Assembly (NCBI GenBank): GCA_024734495.1
Contig: JALMQS010000136.1
Location: 1-64,000, forward strand
Origin: Forficula auricularia
Lineage: Eukaryota; Arthropoda; Insecta; Dermaptera; Forficulidae
Length of the DNA: 64,000 bases
Direction of reading: 5' to 3'
Below are positions 31,891 through 43,154 of this stretch, one piece after another. The translations under genes and the position numbers were made by a program. The notes below the pieces were generated by a model. It saw nothing but the letters and a program-made list of their open reading frames with translations, was not told where the DNA came from and did no database searches. How positions within the stretch are numbered: position 1 is the stretch's first letter; each line of letters begins with the position of its first letter.

Positions 31891-32459
31891 TGTATATTAT
31901 TTTCAATACCTAGTTAATATTCATGTGATAATTGGCAAAGTTCTGATTAAATCTACAACTCGTGATGAGTTTTATAAAATAGACTTTGGTTTATATTTCT
32001 TTATATTCCTCATTGTGTATTTGATAAAATGTTTAAATTGATTTTATATCTACATGTGTTTAATCTAATAGCTTTTTCTGTTAGGCTTATTCCAATGCGC
32101 ACTGATACAGAGTGCTGAAGTCATCACTATTATAGCCTTATCTCAAGATTTGAATAATGTTATTAACGCAAACGATTGAAGTAAAATATGTATGGAATAG
32201 CTAGCCCTAAGGAAAACTTAATTTTATAAAACAAAAACAAGAAATTATATATAAATAACCTAAGTTTAATGCATTTTTGTAAGTATTGGGTAGGAGATAT
32301 AGAGTCTACTAGTACTCTAATTAATATAATTTATAAATTACGAGCTGCTCCAGGCGTGCCTTCGGCACACCCTCTACAGCTCAGCCCTCCGGGCAGGAGG
32401 TCCTGGCGGGCAGCGTCTCGGAATGTGATAATTAGGTCTGTAATATATATTTGTAATAT

Positions 32460-33256
32460 TTTGACCCCCCACTCACTCATTTTGGCTATTGATTTTTACA
32501 GCATACATTTTATATAGTCTTAAAAACTAACATTACAAAATTTGATCTATATCGGAGAGAGTATTAATTTTTTGCCCCCACTCACATTTTGGGAGGTTGA
32601 AATTATTTTTTAGATATTTGCAAATAAATAACTCTCAGTTTTCTAAAGAGTAAATGTACAAAAAAGTTAAAAATTTCTATATTTTGCCCCCACCCCTTCG
32701 CCCCCATACAGTCAATTTTGATAGTTGAATTTTACAGGAATAGTTTCTTAAAGTAATAAAGAATAACTCTACAAAATTTGATAAAGATAGGAGAGAGTTT
32801 TAATTTTTGCCCCCACTCACATTTTGGATAGTTGGGAGTCGAATTTCAAAAAATCCTGAAATTACTTTTTAGATATTTGTATTTAGAATTTGATTAAGTA
32901 AAAATCAAGTAGATATCTTATGGTTCTTAATTGAAAATGCATAATTAGTGTAAACACATTGCAAAGATATTTTACCCCTTTTGAGCCCTTTAGAGGTCGA
33001 ATTTCAAAAAAATCCTGAAATTACTTTTTATATATTTTAATTTAGTATTTTTATAAGTAAAAAGCAAGTAGATATTTTATCGTCCTTAAGAGATATCGCA
33101 TAATCAGTGAAAACACACTTTGCCCCCTTTGACCCCTCTTAGGGGTCGAATTTCAAAAAATCCTCTCTTAGTGAGCCCCTATGTCATAGATGTAATATCC
33201 TCTCCAAATTTCATGTTTCTATGTCCAGTGGTTCTGGACGTTTTGATGATGTGTGA
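32460..33256. repeat. repeat region with 'gtcgaatttcaaaaaatcct' units
   Basis: Semi-tandem segments of about 110-140 bp share TTTGCCCCCACTCACATTTTGG and later GGTCGAATTTCAAAAAATCCTGAAATTAC. A LINE has inserted at its right end (33257), and the host sequence resumes at 33986 with 'gtgagtgtatcgggcaaag'. It is a dispersed arthropod-type repeat of unknown class. Confidence 0.6.
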
Positions 33257-33860
33257 CAGCCTATCCATGTTAGGCGTCTCTGTCGCATCTGACCTGTCTT
33301 GGAATGAACACATCTCCTCTGTGGCGAAATCTGCAGCAAGGAAGATTGGCTTCTTATTCAGGTCCAAGCGATTTTACAAACCCCCACAACTTCTCACCAT
33401 CTACAAGGCCCAAATCCGCCCCTGTCTCGAATACGGCTCTCATCTGTGGAGAGGAGCCTCAAAATATTCTCTTGCTACCCTTGATGCAATTCAGAAACGA
33501 GCCGTCAGGCTAATTGACGATTCTACCCTCACCGACTCCCTCGACTCGCTAGCTCATCGAAGAGATGTCTCTGCCCTTTCCCTTTTCTATAGATACTATC
33601 ACGGCAGGTGCTCTGATGAGATAAAATCAATAATTCCCCCAAAGCATGCTTTGCACGCAGCACACGTTTTGCCGACTCCCAACACTCTTTCGCGGTCAAA
33701 TTGGAAAAGTGCCGGACCACTTCATTCGCGAATACATATATCCCCATGACTTCAAGGAACTGGAACTCTCTCCCAGCCTCTATCTTTCCCAGCACCTATG
33801 ATCTTCAAACCTTCAAAACCAGGGTGCATAGACACCTACGTCTACACCCTCTCACTTAAT
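33257..33860 (+). pseudogene. Jockey/CR1-like reverse transcriptase, C-terminal fragment
   Basis: From about 33266 the frame reads LSMLGVSVASDLSWNEHISSVAKSAARKIGFLFR, then YKAQIRPCLEYGSHLWRGA and LDAIQKRAVRLI, the RT thumb and connector of this LINE group. Open to 33749. A frameshift near 33735 moves the expected C-terminus (SRNWNSLPASIFP..TFKTRVHRHL) into another frame, ending near 33860. The apparent longer ORF from 33120 is chimeric: its first 45 or so codons are host repeat read through the 5' junction. Confidence 0.85.
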
Positions 33861-33974
33861 CAACTTTCCCTTCTCTTCGGTAATGCAAGGGTCTTTCGAG
33901 ATCCATAGGGGCTACATCTTTACTGGTGCACCCCTTCTTGCATTCGATTGCATTAAAAAAAAAAAAAAAAAAAA
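33257..33974 (+). mobile_element. Jockey/CR1-like LINE, 5'-truncated, with TSD
   Basis: A 718-bp insertion ending in an A run (about 33955-33974), flanked by ATGATGTGTGA / ATGATGAGTGA (33246-33256, 33975-33985; 10 of 11 match). The coding part is the end of the RT ORF. A shorter, older relative is at 34541-34775. Confidence 0.85.
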
Positions 33975-34154
33975 ATGATGAGTGAGTGAGTGTATCGGGC
34001 AAAGAATTTTATATATATAGATTGTTGATTTAAAAAATGTAACATGTTAGCCCACGAATTGTTATTTTTATTTTTGAAATTAAATAATAATAATTCAAAT
34101 TTTATTTATTTATTTTTATATTTGTATGTATTACCTAAAAGGGTTGTCAAGATG

Positions 34155-34431
34155 CAGAGTCGGATCTAGGTCTTTTGTCAGGGGGGGGGGGCGCAGTTTG
34201 AATTTGACGCTGCTACCCCCCCCCCCCAATCCTATATAAAACAAGTAAAGTATGACAAAAATAGTAAATGTGTTATAATAAACAACCATATGGTTTTTTA
34301 GCGTCAAGAATAAATAATTTAAATTTTAACAAAATCACATTAAAAAAATTCCGCGCTTCCTAAAATGTGGCGTTTCATTAAATTTTCTAACGGGGGCACG
34401 TGCCCCCCCCCCCTACCTACAACCGGTCCTG
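34155..34431. mobile_element. hAT-like MITE with poly-G/poly-C arms
   Basis: The ends CAGAGTCGGATCTAGG and CCTACAACCGGTCCTG form an imperfect TIR. Flanking octamers TCAAGATG / TCTGGATG match at 6 of 8. G- and C-runs next to both ends would pair. 277 bp, non-coding. Confidence 0.6.
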
Positions 34432-34540
34432 TCTGGATGTCACTAGTTCTTATGAATAATACACGATGTTCCGAATTCTCTTTCTGGAGTTGTTTCTACT
34501 AATGATGTACTCAAAGGCTTTCTTTAATCATTTAACTCTT

Positions 34541-34775
34541 TTATCTTTATAAATTCTAGAGATTGGAATTCCTTTCCGGCCTCCCATCTTTCCACTGACA
34601 AATAACCTTCAGTCTTTCAACATCCGCATCTACAGGTACCTTCAAATCTAACTCAGACCCTGAAATTTCTTTTTATTCTGCTTCTTCTTTTCTTTAAGCA
34701 AGTATCCACCCCGGACTTAGGTATATTCTTATATTAGCGCAACACTTTCTTGCATGAATATCTTAAAAAAAATAA
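34541..34775 (+). pseudogene. LINE (Jockey/CR1-like) 3' remnant
   Basis: Carries SRDWNSFPAS in one frame and FPLTNNLQSFNIRIYRY in another, homologous to the C-terminus at 33760-33850, followed by a decayed 3' UTR with 'cactttcttgcatgaat' and an A-rich tail. It has frameshifts and is older than 33257-33974. Confidence 0.7.
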
Positions 34776-34975
34776 ATAAAATGTGCTTTCTATAAAAAAA
34801 GAAAATATATTAAATATGTAAATAAAAGTGAATCCTTTCCATAATATATACATGAATCATAACTTTTCACTGCCATTTCATAATTTCCGCTCTGATTGGC
34901 TGGTGGTTATTCTCCTTCAATTGAATGAGTCATTTTAAAATTTATTCAAGAAAATTTATATTCTTATAATAATAA

Positions 34976-35346
34976 GGGATCTTCCATAAATTAGGTGACA
35001 GACTAAGGGGAGAGGGGGCATCTCAGATTTGTGACAAAATGTGACAGGGGAGCCCGGGGATCTTAAAAATTGTGATGTCACAAAAATCGAATTAAAATTT
35101 TTTTAAATTTTAAAAATATTTTTATAATGCATTAATAGTAGTAATAGTGAATCATAAAAAATATTAAATCCCTTTAGTTGATTTAAATTTATATAAAAAA
35201 ATAATCTACAATTATTAAATTATATAGGGTATAAAATTGATAGTGTGACGTCACAATATAGAGGAGCCTCAATGAAAATGTGACAGAATGTGACACAGGG
35301 AAAAATCTTGAAAATCGTGTGACGTAATTTATGTGCGACCCCTAAT
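34976..35346. mobile_element. DNA element R9 copy B
   Basis: About 370 bp with inverted ends GGGATCTTCCATAAATTAGGTGAC and GTGACGTAATTTATGTGCGACCCC. Internal 'cagatttgtgacaaaatgtg' and 'gtgacagaatgtgacac' are mirrored blocks. Shared with 29466-30182. No ORF. TSD uncertain. Confidence 0.75.
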
Positions 35347-35561
35347 CATAGCCACCGCAAGTGGGGATCCAAGTGCATGGACCCGCGGGTCCCGGGACCC
35401 AGATGTGAAATGTTTTTTTATGGGGCTATGTTAGAAAAAAAATGTATAGGGTAACCAACTTTTTCCTCTTTATAAAAAAACACATACTTATTCCATAATA
35501 AGGGGTCCGGTTCAGATTTTGGGACCAGGGCCCGAAATTTGATGTGGGGCCATGCCCCTAA

Positions 35562-35583
35562 TAATAATAATAATAATAATAAA
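35562..35583 (+). repeat. (AAT)n microsatellite
   Basis: About seven AAT units. Confidence 0.9.
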
Positions 35584-35599
35584 GATTGGAGGGGCTTTA

Positions 35600-36530
35600 C
35601 TGATCTATCACTATTAAGTTAATGAGTCTTTTTTTAAGTTAAGAAATTTCCGTGTCCCGAAGCAAATAACGACTACTATTCGAGACTCTTTAGAGAAACA
35701 ACTGTTCCATAGGACATTAGACCATTTCAGTTTTATCAGTGATTTATAACGATTTACCTTTTAAAAAACAAAACAAAAAATAACTGTTTTAAGAAGATCA
35801 TAAAAAAATCATTGGCATTAAAACTACATTTTCGATCTGCTTACGTTGAATTTAGTTTTATATATATATATATAGGTATATATAACACTTTTAACGAAAG
35901 AAAAACGTCAATTAATTTTTCATGTCAAAAATGAAGAGATGTTTTCGCAAGAGAATTTAATATTATATTATTTTAATTATATTCACCAGCGAGATGAAAA
36001 GCCCAAATGATTGATTATAGAAATATGGAAATGTTTTTTGTAAATGTTCTAATATATATAGTTATTCATGTATAATGATATTTTTTTTTTAAATTTGCTG
36101 AATAGAGGACAAATCTCTCAGGATTTATTGGCGAGCATTTTAATCTAATGTTTACTAGAGGTTACCTAAATATATATATATATCTTTTTCCTTTCTAACT
36201 AAAGACTTTCATGGGATCTCAAAATTCAATAAAATTTATATCATACATAAATATAAATTTTTTATATTAGCTTCTTTATGTTTTATTGCTATACTTATAG
36301 ATTTTAATCAAATTAAATAAATGCATGTGTCTATATCTATCTTGTAAGGAAAACAAAAGTTGAATTTATTGAGAAGGTTTGGATAATAACTCAGAGACAA
36401 TAAATTTTCGAGTTCATTAGAAGAAGCTTGAAAAATTCAAATTCAATGGATAAATCAAACACAATTTCTTTCTTTCATTTTAAGATAATCTATTAAAATA
36501 ATTAAAAATCTTATATTTTATCACAGGCGC
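35600..36530. other. no gene recognised; TA microsatellites
   Basis: AT-rich with (TA)n at about 35861-35884 and 36170-36182. At 36525-36575 'caggcgccggcaacctatga' resembles an hAT end of the GGCCGC group, but the rest of the element was not traced. Confidence 0.4.
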
Positions 36531-36730
36531 CGGCAACCTATGACCCGAGGGTCACAAATTGATGAACCATTTAATTATTTCAAGTGACTTCTTGAGTTCA
36601 GCAAAAAAATCACCTGTACCTAATCTTCCAGAATTTAGTAATAATTGTGTTAGTATTTATATATATTTGGATTTACTTTGAAAGTTTATAATGGTTATTA
36701 ATCTGAAGTTTTTTGTGTGATTTTTATTTT

Positions 36731-36771
36731 TCAACCAACGTTTCGTCGACTTTGTCAACTTCTTCAGGACC
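36731..36771 (-). ncRNA. hammerhead-like motif H7
   Basis: Minus strand: CUGAAGA, an extra A, helix II GUUGAC/GUCGAC with an AAA loop (one G-U pair), GAA, ACGU, U, GGUUGA. Helix I is weak (GUC against GGU). Confidence 0.6.
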
Positions 36772-36961
36772 ATGAACAATGGACATACACAGCTTTTGGC
36801 CTAGGCGGAGGGGACAAATCCGGAACCTTGTGGAAACTCAAACACAATTTTCAAATTCCCGGTTATTTCAAAACTCAATTTCTCCCGGTTGACAGTAGTA
36901 TATTTTCCTTATTCATCTTTATATATAGAAATATCAAAATTTGTGTGATGTAACTATTTGA

Positions 36962-37000
36962 AGCCCTGAAGAAGTCAGCAAAGTCGACGAAACGTTGGTT
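36962..37000 (+). ncRNA. hammerhead-like motif H8
   Basis: Helix I AGCC (36962-36965); CUGAAGA (36966-36972); an extra A; helix II GUCAGC/GUCGAC (5 of 6 paired); GAA; ACGU; U; GGUU (36997-37000), which pairs with AGCC. The mirror partner of H7 with different helix bases. Confidence 0.65.
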
Positions 37001-37110
37001 GAAAAATAAAAAAAAAATCACACAAAAAACTTGTCATTAATTCCCATTATAAACTTTCAAATTAATACACATTTTGGACAGAAATTATAATAATATGAAA
37101 TTTTGATTTA

Positions 37111-37395
37111 TATCTTCTTCTTTAAGTGCCATATCAGGTCTCCCTGACGTTTCAGCTCCTCTCCACATATACCTGTGCTGAGTGTGTTTAGATGTTTTTA
37201 CACAGATATACGGGACCTACTTTTTAACGCCGGTTCCGACCGGCTAGTTTGGAGAGGTTACTAGAAAATTATACTCTTGGTAGGTTGTCATTGCTTTCCA
37301 AGAGGAGGCCACTGAAAATATCTGATCTGTCGAGGCTCAGTCTCGAGCCAGCGTACTTCGAATCAGCGACCCGACACTCTAGCCACTCTCTAATA
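37111..37395 (-). mobile_element. tRNA-headed SINE with AAG-type tail
   Basis: Minus strand: an A-box-like TGGCTAGAGTGTCGG (37385-37371) and a B-box-like GATTCGAAGTAC (37364-37353) form an RNA polymerase III promoter. A body follows with 'ggaaagcaatgacaacc' and 'agctgaaacgtcagggagac', then GGCACTTAAAGAAGAAGAT, an AAG-repeat tail like that of the LINE at 11640-12200. The shared tail type suggests it borrows that LINE's machinery. Boundaries are approximate and no TSD was found. Confidence 0.65.
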
Positions 37396-38295
37396 TAAAA
37401 TAATAAAAATAAATATAGATTCTTGTGTATATTTGGTTTAAGCAAAACAATTCTTTGTTGTAACTCATATACCTATTGTTATTATTTTCTCAATAGAATT
37501 TATCTTAAGACTGTTTTAAAATGAAAAATACACAATGTCCCGAAACTTCTTTTTAAGGTAGTTCTTTCGCGATAATCCACACAAAAAGTTTTAGCCTCGT
37601 AACCACTCTATACATATGAACGGTGCTAAAATTTTAGGTTATGTTTTTTTAACGTGACTGTACTTCTCACACTACTATATCCTCTTTATGAATGGATCGT
37701 TTCCAAGCCATTGATCTTATATCCCCTCCACTAAAAATAATCGCCCAAATATGTTTTTTTTTTTTATTTTTTTATCAAAACTATGAGGTAAATAATTTCA
37801 ATTTTTTTTTTTAAGTTACTCCGAATATATTATTCTAACAAATATTAGTTTTTCATTCAAGATGGTGAAAGTCCTTCAATGAAAAATAAAATAATGATCA
37901 TTTTCCCACCCTTTCCCAATCTACCATATTATGTAAAAAATTTCATTTTTAATTGCAATTATTTCATGTTTGGTGTGGTAAATCGTCTTCAAAATTTTAA
38001 CAGTGTGTTTATTATGCTTTGTTTCGAAGACTTCTTGAATTTTTGCATTTGTGAAAGAACTACCTTAAGTGTCAGATTTGGTTGATTTTGACTCGATTTC
38101 TAAAAAGGTTGCCCATATCTGTTTTAACATGTAGGTGTAGATAATATAAAACATATTTTTGCATGCTTGTAAACTAATAATGAATTAATTCTTAGTAAAT
38201 AAATTATAAAAATTGCTCAAAATATAATTCGGATTACTTAGATATATTATGCGATAATTTTTCAAATGAAAAAATATTTTTTGTTTGTTATATGA

Positions 38296-38452
38296 CAATA
38301 AAGATAAGAGTAAATAAATGTACATAACATTCATTGACTATGAGTTAAGGATTCTTGGTCACTTGTTTCACATTAAAAGTGACCAAGAATCCTTAACTCA
38401 TAGTAAATGAATATTAAATATAATATTTATTTACTCTTATCTTTATTAAAGA
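38296..38452. repeat. perfect-core foldback hairpin
   Basis: The arms contain the exact pair GACTATGAGTTAAGGATTCTTGG / CCAAGAATCCTTAACTCATAG (central loop 'cttgtttcacattaaaag') and outer AATAAAGATAAGAGTAAATAAAT / its complement. 'cttgcaccaccaacaccac' follows (38461 on) and its reverse complement is at 44477-44497, so a family flank is shared. Confidence 0.8.
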
Positions 38453-39112
38453 TGTTTCACCTTGCACCACCAACACCACAATCTCTACTAATTATTGTTA
38501 TATGACATACCTACCTAATACAAAATATAATAATTAAGCAAGTGAAAGTTTCTTTTGTAATAACCAAGTTAAATATTCGAGACACGTTATTTGTATATTA
38601 TAGAAAATGATTTCGGGGCCTAGAGATGGATATTGATTGGTATTAGTATAGCACTCAACAACTATCCTCAATTGCAAATGTTGCCTAACGCATAGGCGCA
38701 CAGACAGCAATCTCTCGGATTAGTCTTTTGAATCAATACATTCTATCTTTGTGGGAAATTACCAATCTTTTATGTCACTCTTGGGTCTGATCTCATCTAG
38801 AATATTACCTCTTTAGCCAAATCTGCCTAAAGTAAATTTGACTTTTTAATATTTTTCACATTCAGTCAATATTTGACAATACACTAAGGCATAATTTTTT
38901 AATTCACTCCTTTTCGTTCAAAAAATATTTAAGCGAGTCCCAAGTATATATAAGTATATAAAACAAATATACAAATCAACTATATATTAGCAATAAATTA
39001 TAAAAATGATAATAAAACATTTCTTTGGTATATTTAGCTCTACCAGAAACAACGCAAAAGATTAATTATTTTTCATTATTCCGTGTTCTTTATTATTATA
39101 TTATCTCTATAT

Positions 39113-40310
39113 CAGGGGTGTCCAACCTTTTGGTTTACACGGGCCACATTTGAAGAAAAAAATTGTCTGAGACCGCGGATATAATATTATAATTCCTATT
39201 GATATTTGTTATTAAAAAAAATATAGTTAATAATGTATAAATAAGAACTTTATTATTTTATTAGCTCATAGTGATCTTCTGTTTTTACATCTCGTAAATT
39301 TTGTACTTGAAAATAGCTTCACGTGTATCTAAATACATACCTACAGACTTACAGAAAATGAAATTATGTATTAGTATTTGTTTGTATTTTTTCCTGCCTA
39401 GATAATTAATATAAAAATTCTATTAAAGAGACTATTCAATTTTTCTTTCAGATCGGTATCTAATTGTTGTTCTAGAACATTCAATCAGAATGTTTGCAAG
39501 TAGAAAACTTATTTCTAATGAAAATGGAGTCGACAATAGACCAAAATGATGATTATTTTTTCGGAAATCTTGAAATCTAGTTCCAGATTCAAAATGTAAA
39601 ATTAGCACTTTTATGTTTTCAAAACATCACAATAGATTTTCAGATTTCTTATTTTAGAGAAAAAAAAAATTATCAGGCCAAATTGTTCTGTGTTTTCCAG
39701 TATCTACCTATCTAAATATAAATCTCAATGTTTTAAGGAATTTTATGACTTTATATTGGGTCATGGTCTTAAGTCGAATTTATATGAGGAATGATAATTT
39801 ATTTTTTAAAAGGGTCACGGATATAATGATCCCTGATCTATTGGCTTGTAAGAACGTGCAAAGATGTAAAACAAAGTCCTGACAAGTTTTAGTCCTGGAG
39901 AGAAATTATCAATTAATTGTGATGGTTATAGAAAACCCAAATTCCTTGTCTCCTCTTATACTAGAATGATAACTATAGACTTGGTTTATGTTGTAGCATA
40001 TAAATTACTGAAATAATAAATATTTTAGAAAATGAAAATATGAGAAGAATAATTTTGAAATATTTGAAACTTCATATATATTTTTTTTATCTTATATAGT
40101 TAAGCTTATAATTTTGCTTTTAGTCAATTTTAGTCTTGAAAAAAGCTTCACGAATTGTACAAATGTCCATTCATATTTCGAAAAAGGGAATAATTATATC
40201 TTTACGTATAAATCTCACTGTTTTAAGGAAGTTTATGATTTTATGTTGGGACACACTCATTACAGTGCTGGGCCGCATGCGGTCCCAGGGTCACGGGTTG
40301 GACAGCCCTG
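39113..40310. mobile_element. hAT element copy b (Charlie-like ends)
   Basis: 1198 bp, CAGGGGTGTCCAACC...GGTTGGACAGCCCTG, between CTCTATAT (39105-39112) and CTTTATAT (40311-40318), 7 of 8 matching. Uninterrupted, and the best template for the family. No transposase. Confidence 0.9.
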
Positions 40311-40329
40311 CTTTATATATTAAACCAGC

Positions 40330-41380
40330 TGCGAAGCACGCCTTCGGCGGGTATCTTGGTGTTCAAAGGGCTGCTTTTTTTAAATTATTAAAAACGATTA
40401 AGTTTTTTAACAAATCTGGTTTATCTAATAAATATGTATATGTAATTAAAATATATATAGATGAGTTTATGATATTTATTTATTTATAAATCATTCAATT
40501 CAAGAAAAGAAAATGTAATGGATTGGTATCGTCTCTTTCTTATAATATATGCCCACCAAATAAAGTCAAACTTTTGGTTTTGTTAATTTCATAAATCGAG
40601 ATCTATTATTCAAATCAAATAAATATATTCTCTCAGTAAAGAAGACATTTCAAACTTTTAAAGTAAATTTAATGCTGAAATCGCAATCACTGATTAAAGT
40701 TCTGACGCTCAATTTGCGCAAAGTTTTCATAACGATATTTTAAAATCCAACAGGATCTTCGCTTGTATAAGCTCGTTGGCTTATTTCCAAATGGCAAGTC
40801 AAACAGTTTCCATTATAGAACCCAAAAAGACCTAAAGACTAATGATATAATATAGTCCACGGAAAAATGATAAAAATCTGCGGACCATAGATTATACTTC
40901 ATTCTTATCATTTTTCTCAACTTGATCATTTATATTTTCTTTGTCTCAAGTTATTTTCTTTTATTATAAAAAAGGTAAAATAAATATTCTCAAGATAAAT
41001 TTTATTTGTTTCTGCTAGAAATGCTTCCATTAGTCTTACTTAGACTTCTAATGTATATCTATAATAAAAATAATCTTAAATATAGATTTCAAAGATGCTG
41101 TCTGTTTTGAAAACTTATAAAGAAAGTAGATCTTTAAAGTTTTATAATCTTAATAGTCAAAATACAATAGACCTTTTCATGCGGAAATATTTTCCCGTTC
41201 TTGTCTAAATTTTACTGACGGTTTGTATATATTTAGAAGGACTTATGAAGTCTTTGAAACTTTTCAACTCACCTGCCTAAAACATCTATATAGTTATTTA
41301 TTTTAAAACACATTCTTATAATTATTTGAATTAAGTAAATAAATTTAGAATTATTTATTAAAATATATTTGAACAAGTTT
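40330..41380. other. no gene recognised
   Basis: AT-rich. A short frame at 40136-40489 is an artefact spanning the hAT end. Nothing else identified. Confidence 0.4.
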
Positions 41381-41479
41381 GTGCAGTACACGACGGCGTC
41401 AAGGCCTTAAAAGCGACCATTGACTATGAGCTATATTATACCGATCAAATGATTAAATTTTAAAGAATTTTTAAAAAGT

Positions 41480-41735
41480 ATTATCTTACTCTAGGGTAAA
41501 GTACTTTAAAATATAATTTTACTAATAACTTTATATAACCTTTTTTGTGGTCCTCAAGATACTTAATTAGAATATTAAATTTCATCAGAATTGGTCAAGT
41601 TATTTTCAAGAAAATGGTAGATTTTCAATTTTATTTCAATCGGTTGAACGGAGTGGAAAAAAATGTAACATACGTATATTCTATTCTATCCATCCATTCA
41701 TGCTTCGCATTGGATAAAGTAAAAATGGGGAATGA
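41480..41735 (-). repeat. dispersed repeat R4, partial inverted copy
   Basis: The reverse complement of parts of 56463-57003, including 'tggtcctcaagatacttaat' and 'atgcttcgcattggataaag'. Internal portions have been deleted. Confidence 0.65.
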
Positions 41736-41794
41736 CTTGCGACTTTTTTACAGGGTAGTCACACCCTTAACTGATCTTGTAAATGAGTTGTTTA

Positions 41795-42020
41795 TATAGC
41801 AGGGGCTCCCGTTATTCGAGGTGTTGCTATTCAATGACATAACTGATGTTGCTATTGGCAAACCGCGAGCTTGCCACGACAGGTTTGAACATGATTGTGT
41901 TGTACTTCCCCCACCATCTGCTTGCTAGACAAGCCTGTGTGTCGTTCAGTTTGTTTGAAGCATATAAAGGCGTCCAAAAGTATAAAGGGACTTGGATCGT
42001 CCCTGGCCGGGAGTCGAAAT
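41795..42020 (+). repeat. repeat R6, possible tRNA-like SINE
   Basis: Shares 'caggggctccc', 'atcgaggtgt'-like, 'ggcaaacygcgagc', 'acgacaggtttgaacat' and 'gctagacaagcct' in the same order with the inverted copy at 62165-62350. 'aggtttgaac' resembles a B-box. No tail or TSD found. Confidence 0.5.
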
Positions 42021-42289
42021 CTACAGTGGAACGAAGTATTGAATTCACTTAAAAAGTTTTAATTTTTTTTTTGCAAATTCAAATTTTAAATGTCTGAAAC
42101 GTGGAGATAAATCATTTTTAAGCATGATTTCTTACAGTATATCTGTAGTTTTGTTCGTCTGGATTGTGATACACATTATGATCCAGAATGGAAAGTTGCA
42201 CCAAGTTCGTTGTGGTGCGAAAATGTTTGATTCAAAACAAAAGCTGATTACATTTCAGGCTTTCACGTTTCAGAACTTTAACAATGTAG

Positions 42290-42545
42290 GAAACTAGAAA
42301 ATAATCAAATTGTTATATTAACAGCTATCGCGCGGTGATAGCTAATGAGTAGATTTATTATTATATAAAAATTAATAATAAATAATTTAAATAAATTTAT
42401 GAAATTTCGTATTAATAAAATTCACCTCTCTATCAAGTTTCAACATTTTAGCTGAAAAACTTCGTTGACAAAAAAAAAATTGTCAAATCACTAAAATTTG
42501 GAAAGACCACCGAGCTTTGAAAAAGTTTTACTTTTTCTATAATTT
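42290..42545 (+). repeat. dispersed repeat R10 copy
   Basis: Contains 'agctatcgcgcggtgatagc' and 'accaccgagctttgaaaaag', comparable to 6225-6490. Confidence 0.45.
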
Positions 42546-43154
42546 ATATTAAAGAAATAATTCAAAATCATTATTGCTTACACTAGCTATGTCTTATCCA
42601 ATACTCTCAAGGAGAATAAACATTTCTAGCAAATATTCGGACCAATCAAACATTAGAATTTTTAAATTTGACATCTTGACACTTTTTTATCAATTTATTG
42701 ATTATTCGAAAATAAACCGTCTCTTAATAAGCTTGATAATCGCTTGAGAGAAGTTGAAAAGTTGCAATCTTTTCAGTCTAAAACGGATTTAAATTTCGAA
42801 TAAAACAAATAACTATCTGCATAAAACGATCTATATTCTGTATAATTTATAATTAAATCTTGATTTCTCTATGCAATTTATAATATATTCAAAGTTTCTG
42901 GATTGTATTTATTATATAACTAAGCAAAATGATGATAAAATAATAATAAACTATTAACTGAGAATCTTATAATTATTATTGTAAATTGATTTTCGAAATG
43001 TAACAAAATTTTTCAGATAAGTAGCTGTTTGGAAACGAATATCTATAATTTTCTTAAAATTTATCAGGTAGAAGCAGAATATAACATTTTTGTCTTCATC
43101 AGGAAATTAAATATATATTTCAATCAAAAAATAGTCTTTTTATATAGGTATAAA

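Larger units (their letters stand above)
36679..37062. mobile_element. Penelope-like palindromic element with two hammerhead motifs
   Basis: Arms of about 90 bp run from TTTGAAAGTTTATAATGG (about 36677) to its complement near 37062, sharing TTTTTTGTGTGATTTTTATTTTTCAACCAACG. The centre (36776-36950) encodes no recognised domain. H7 (minus) and H8 (plus) lie at the inner edges of the arms. Confidence 0.7.
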
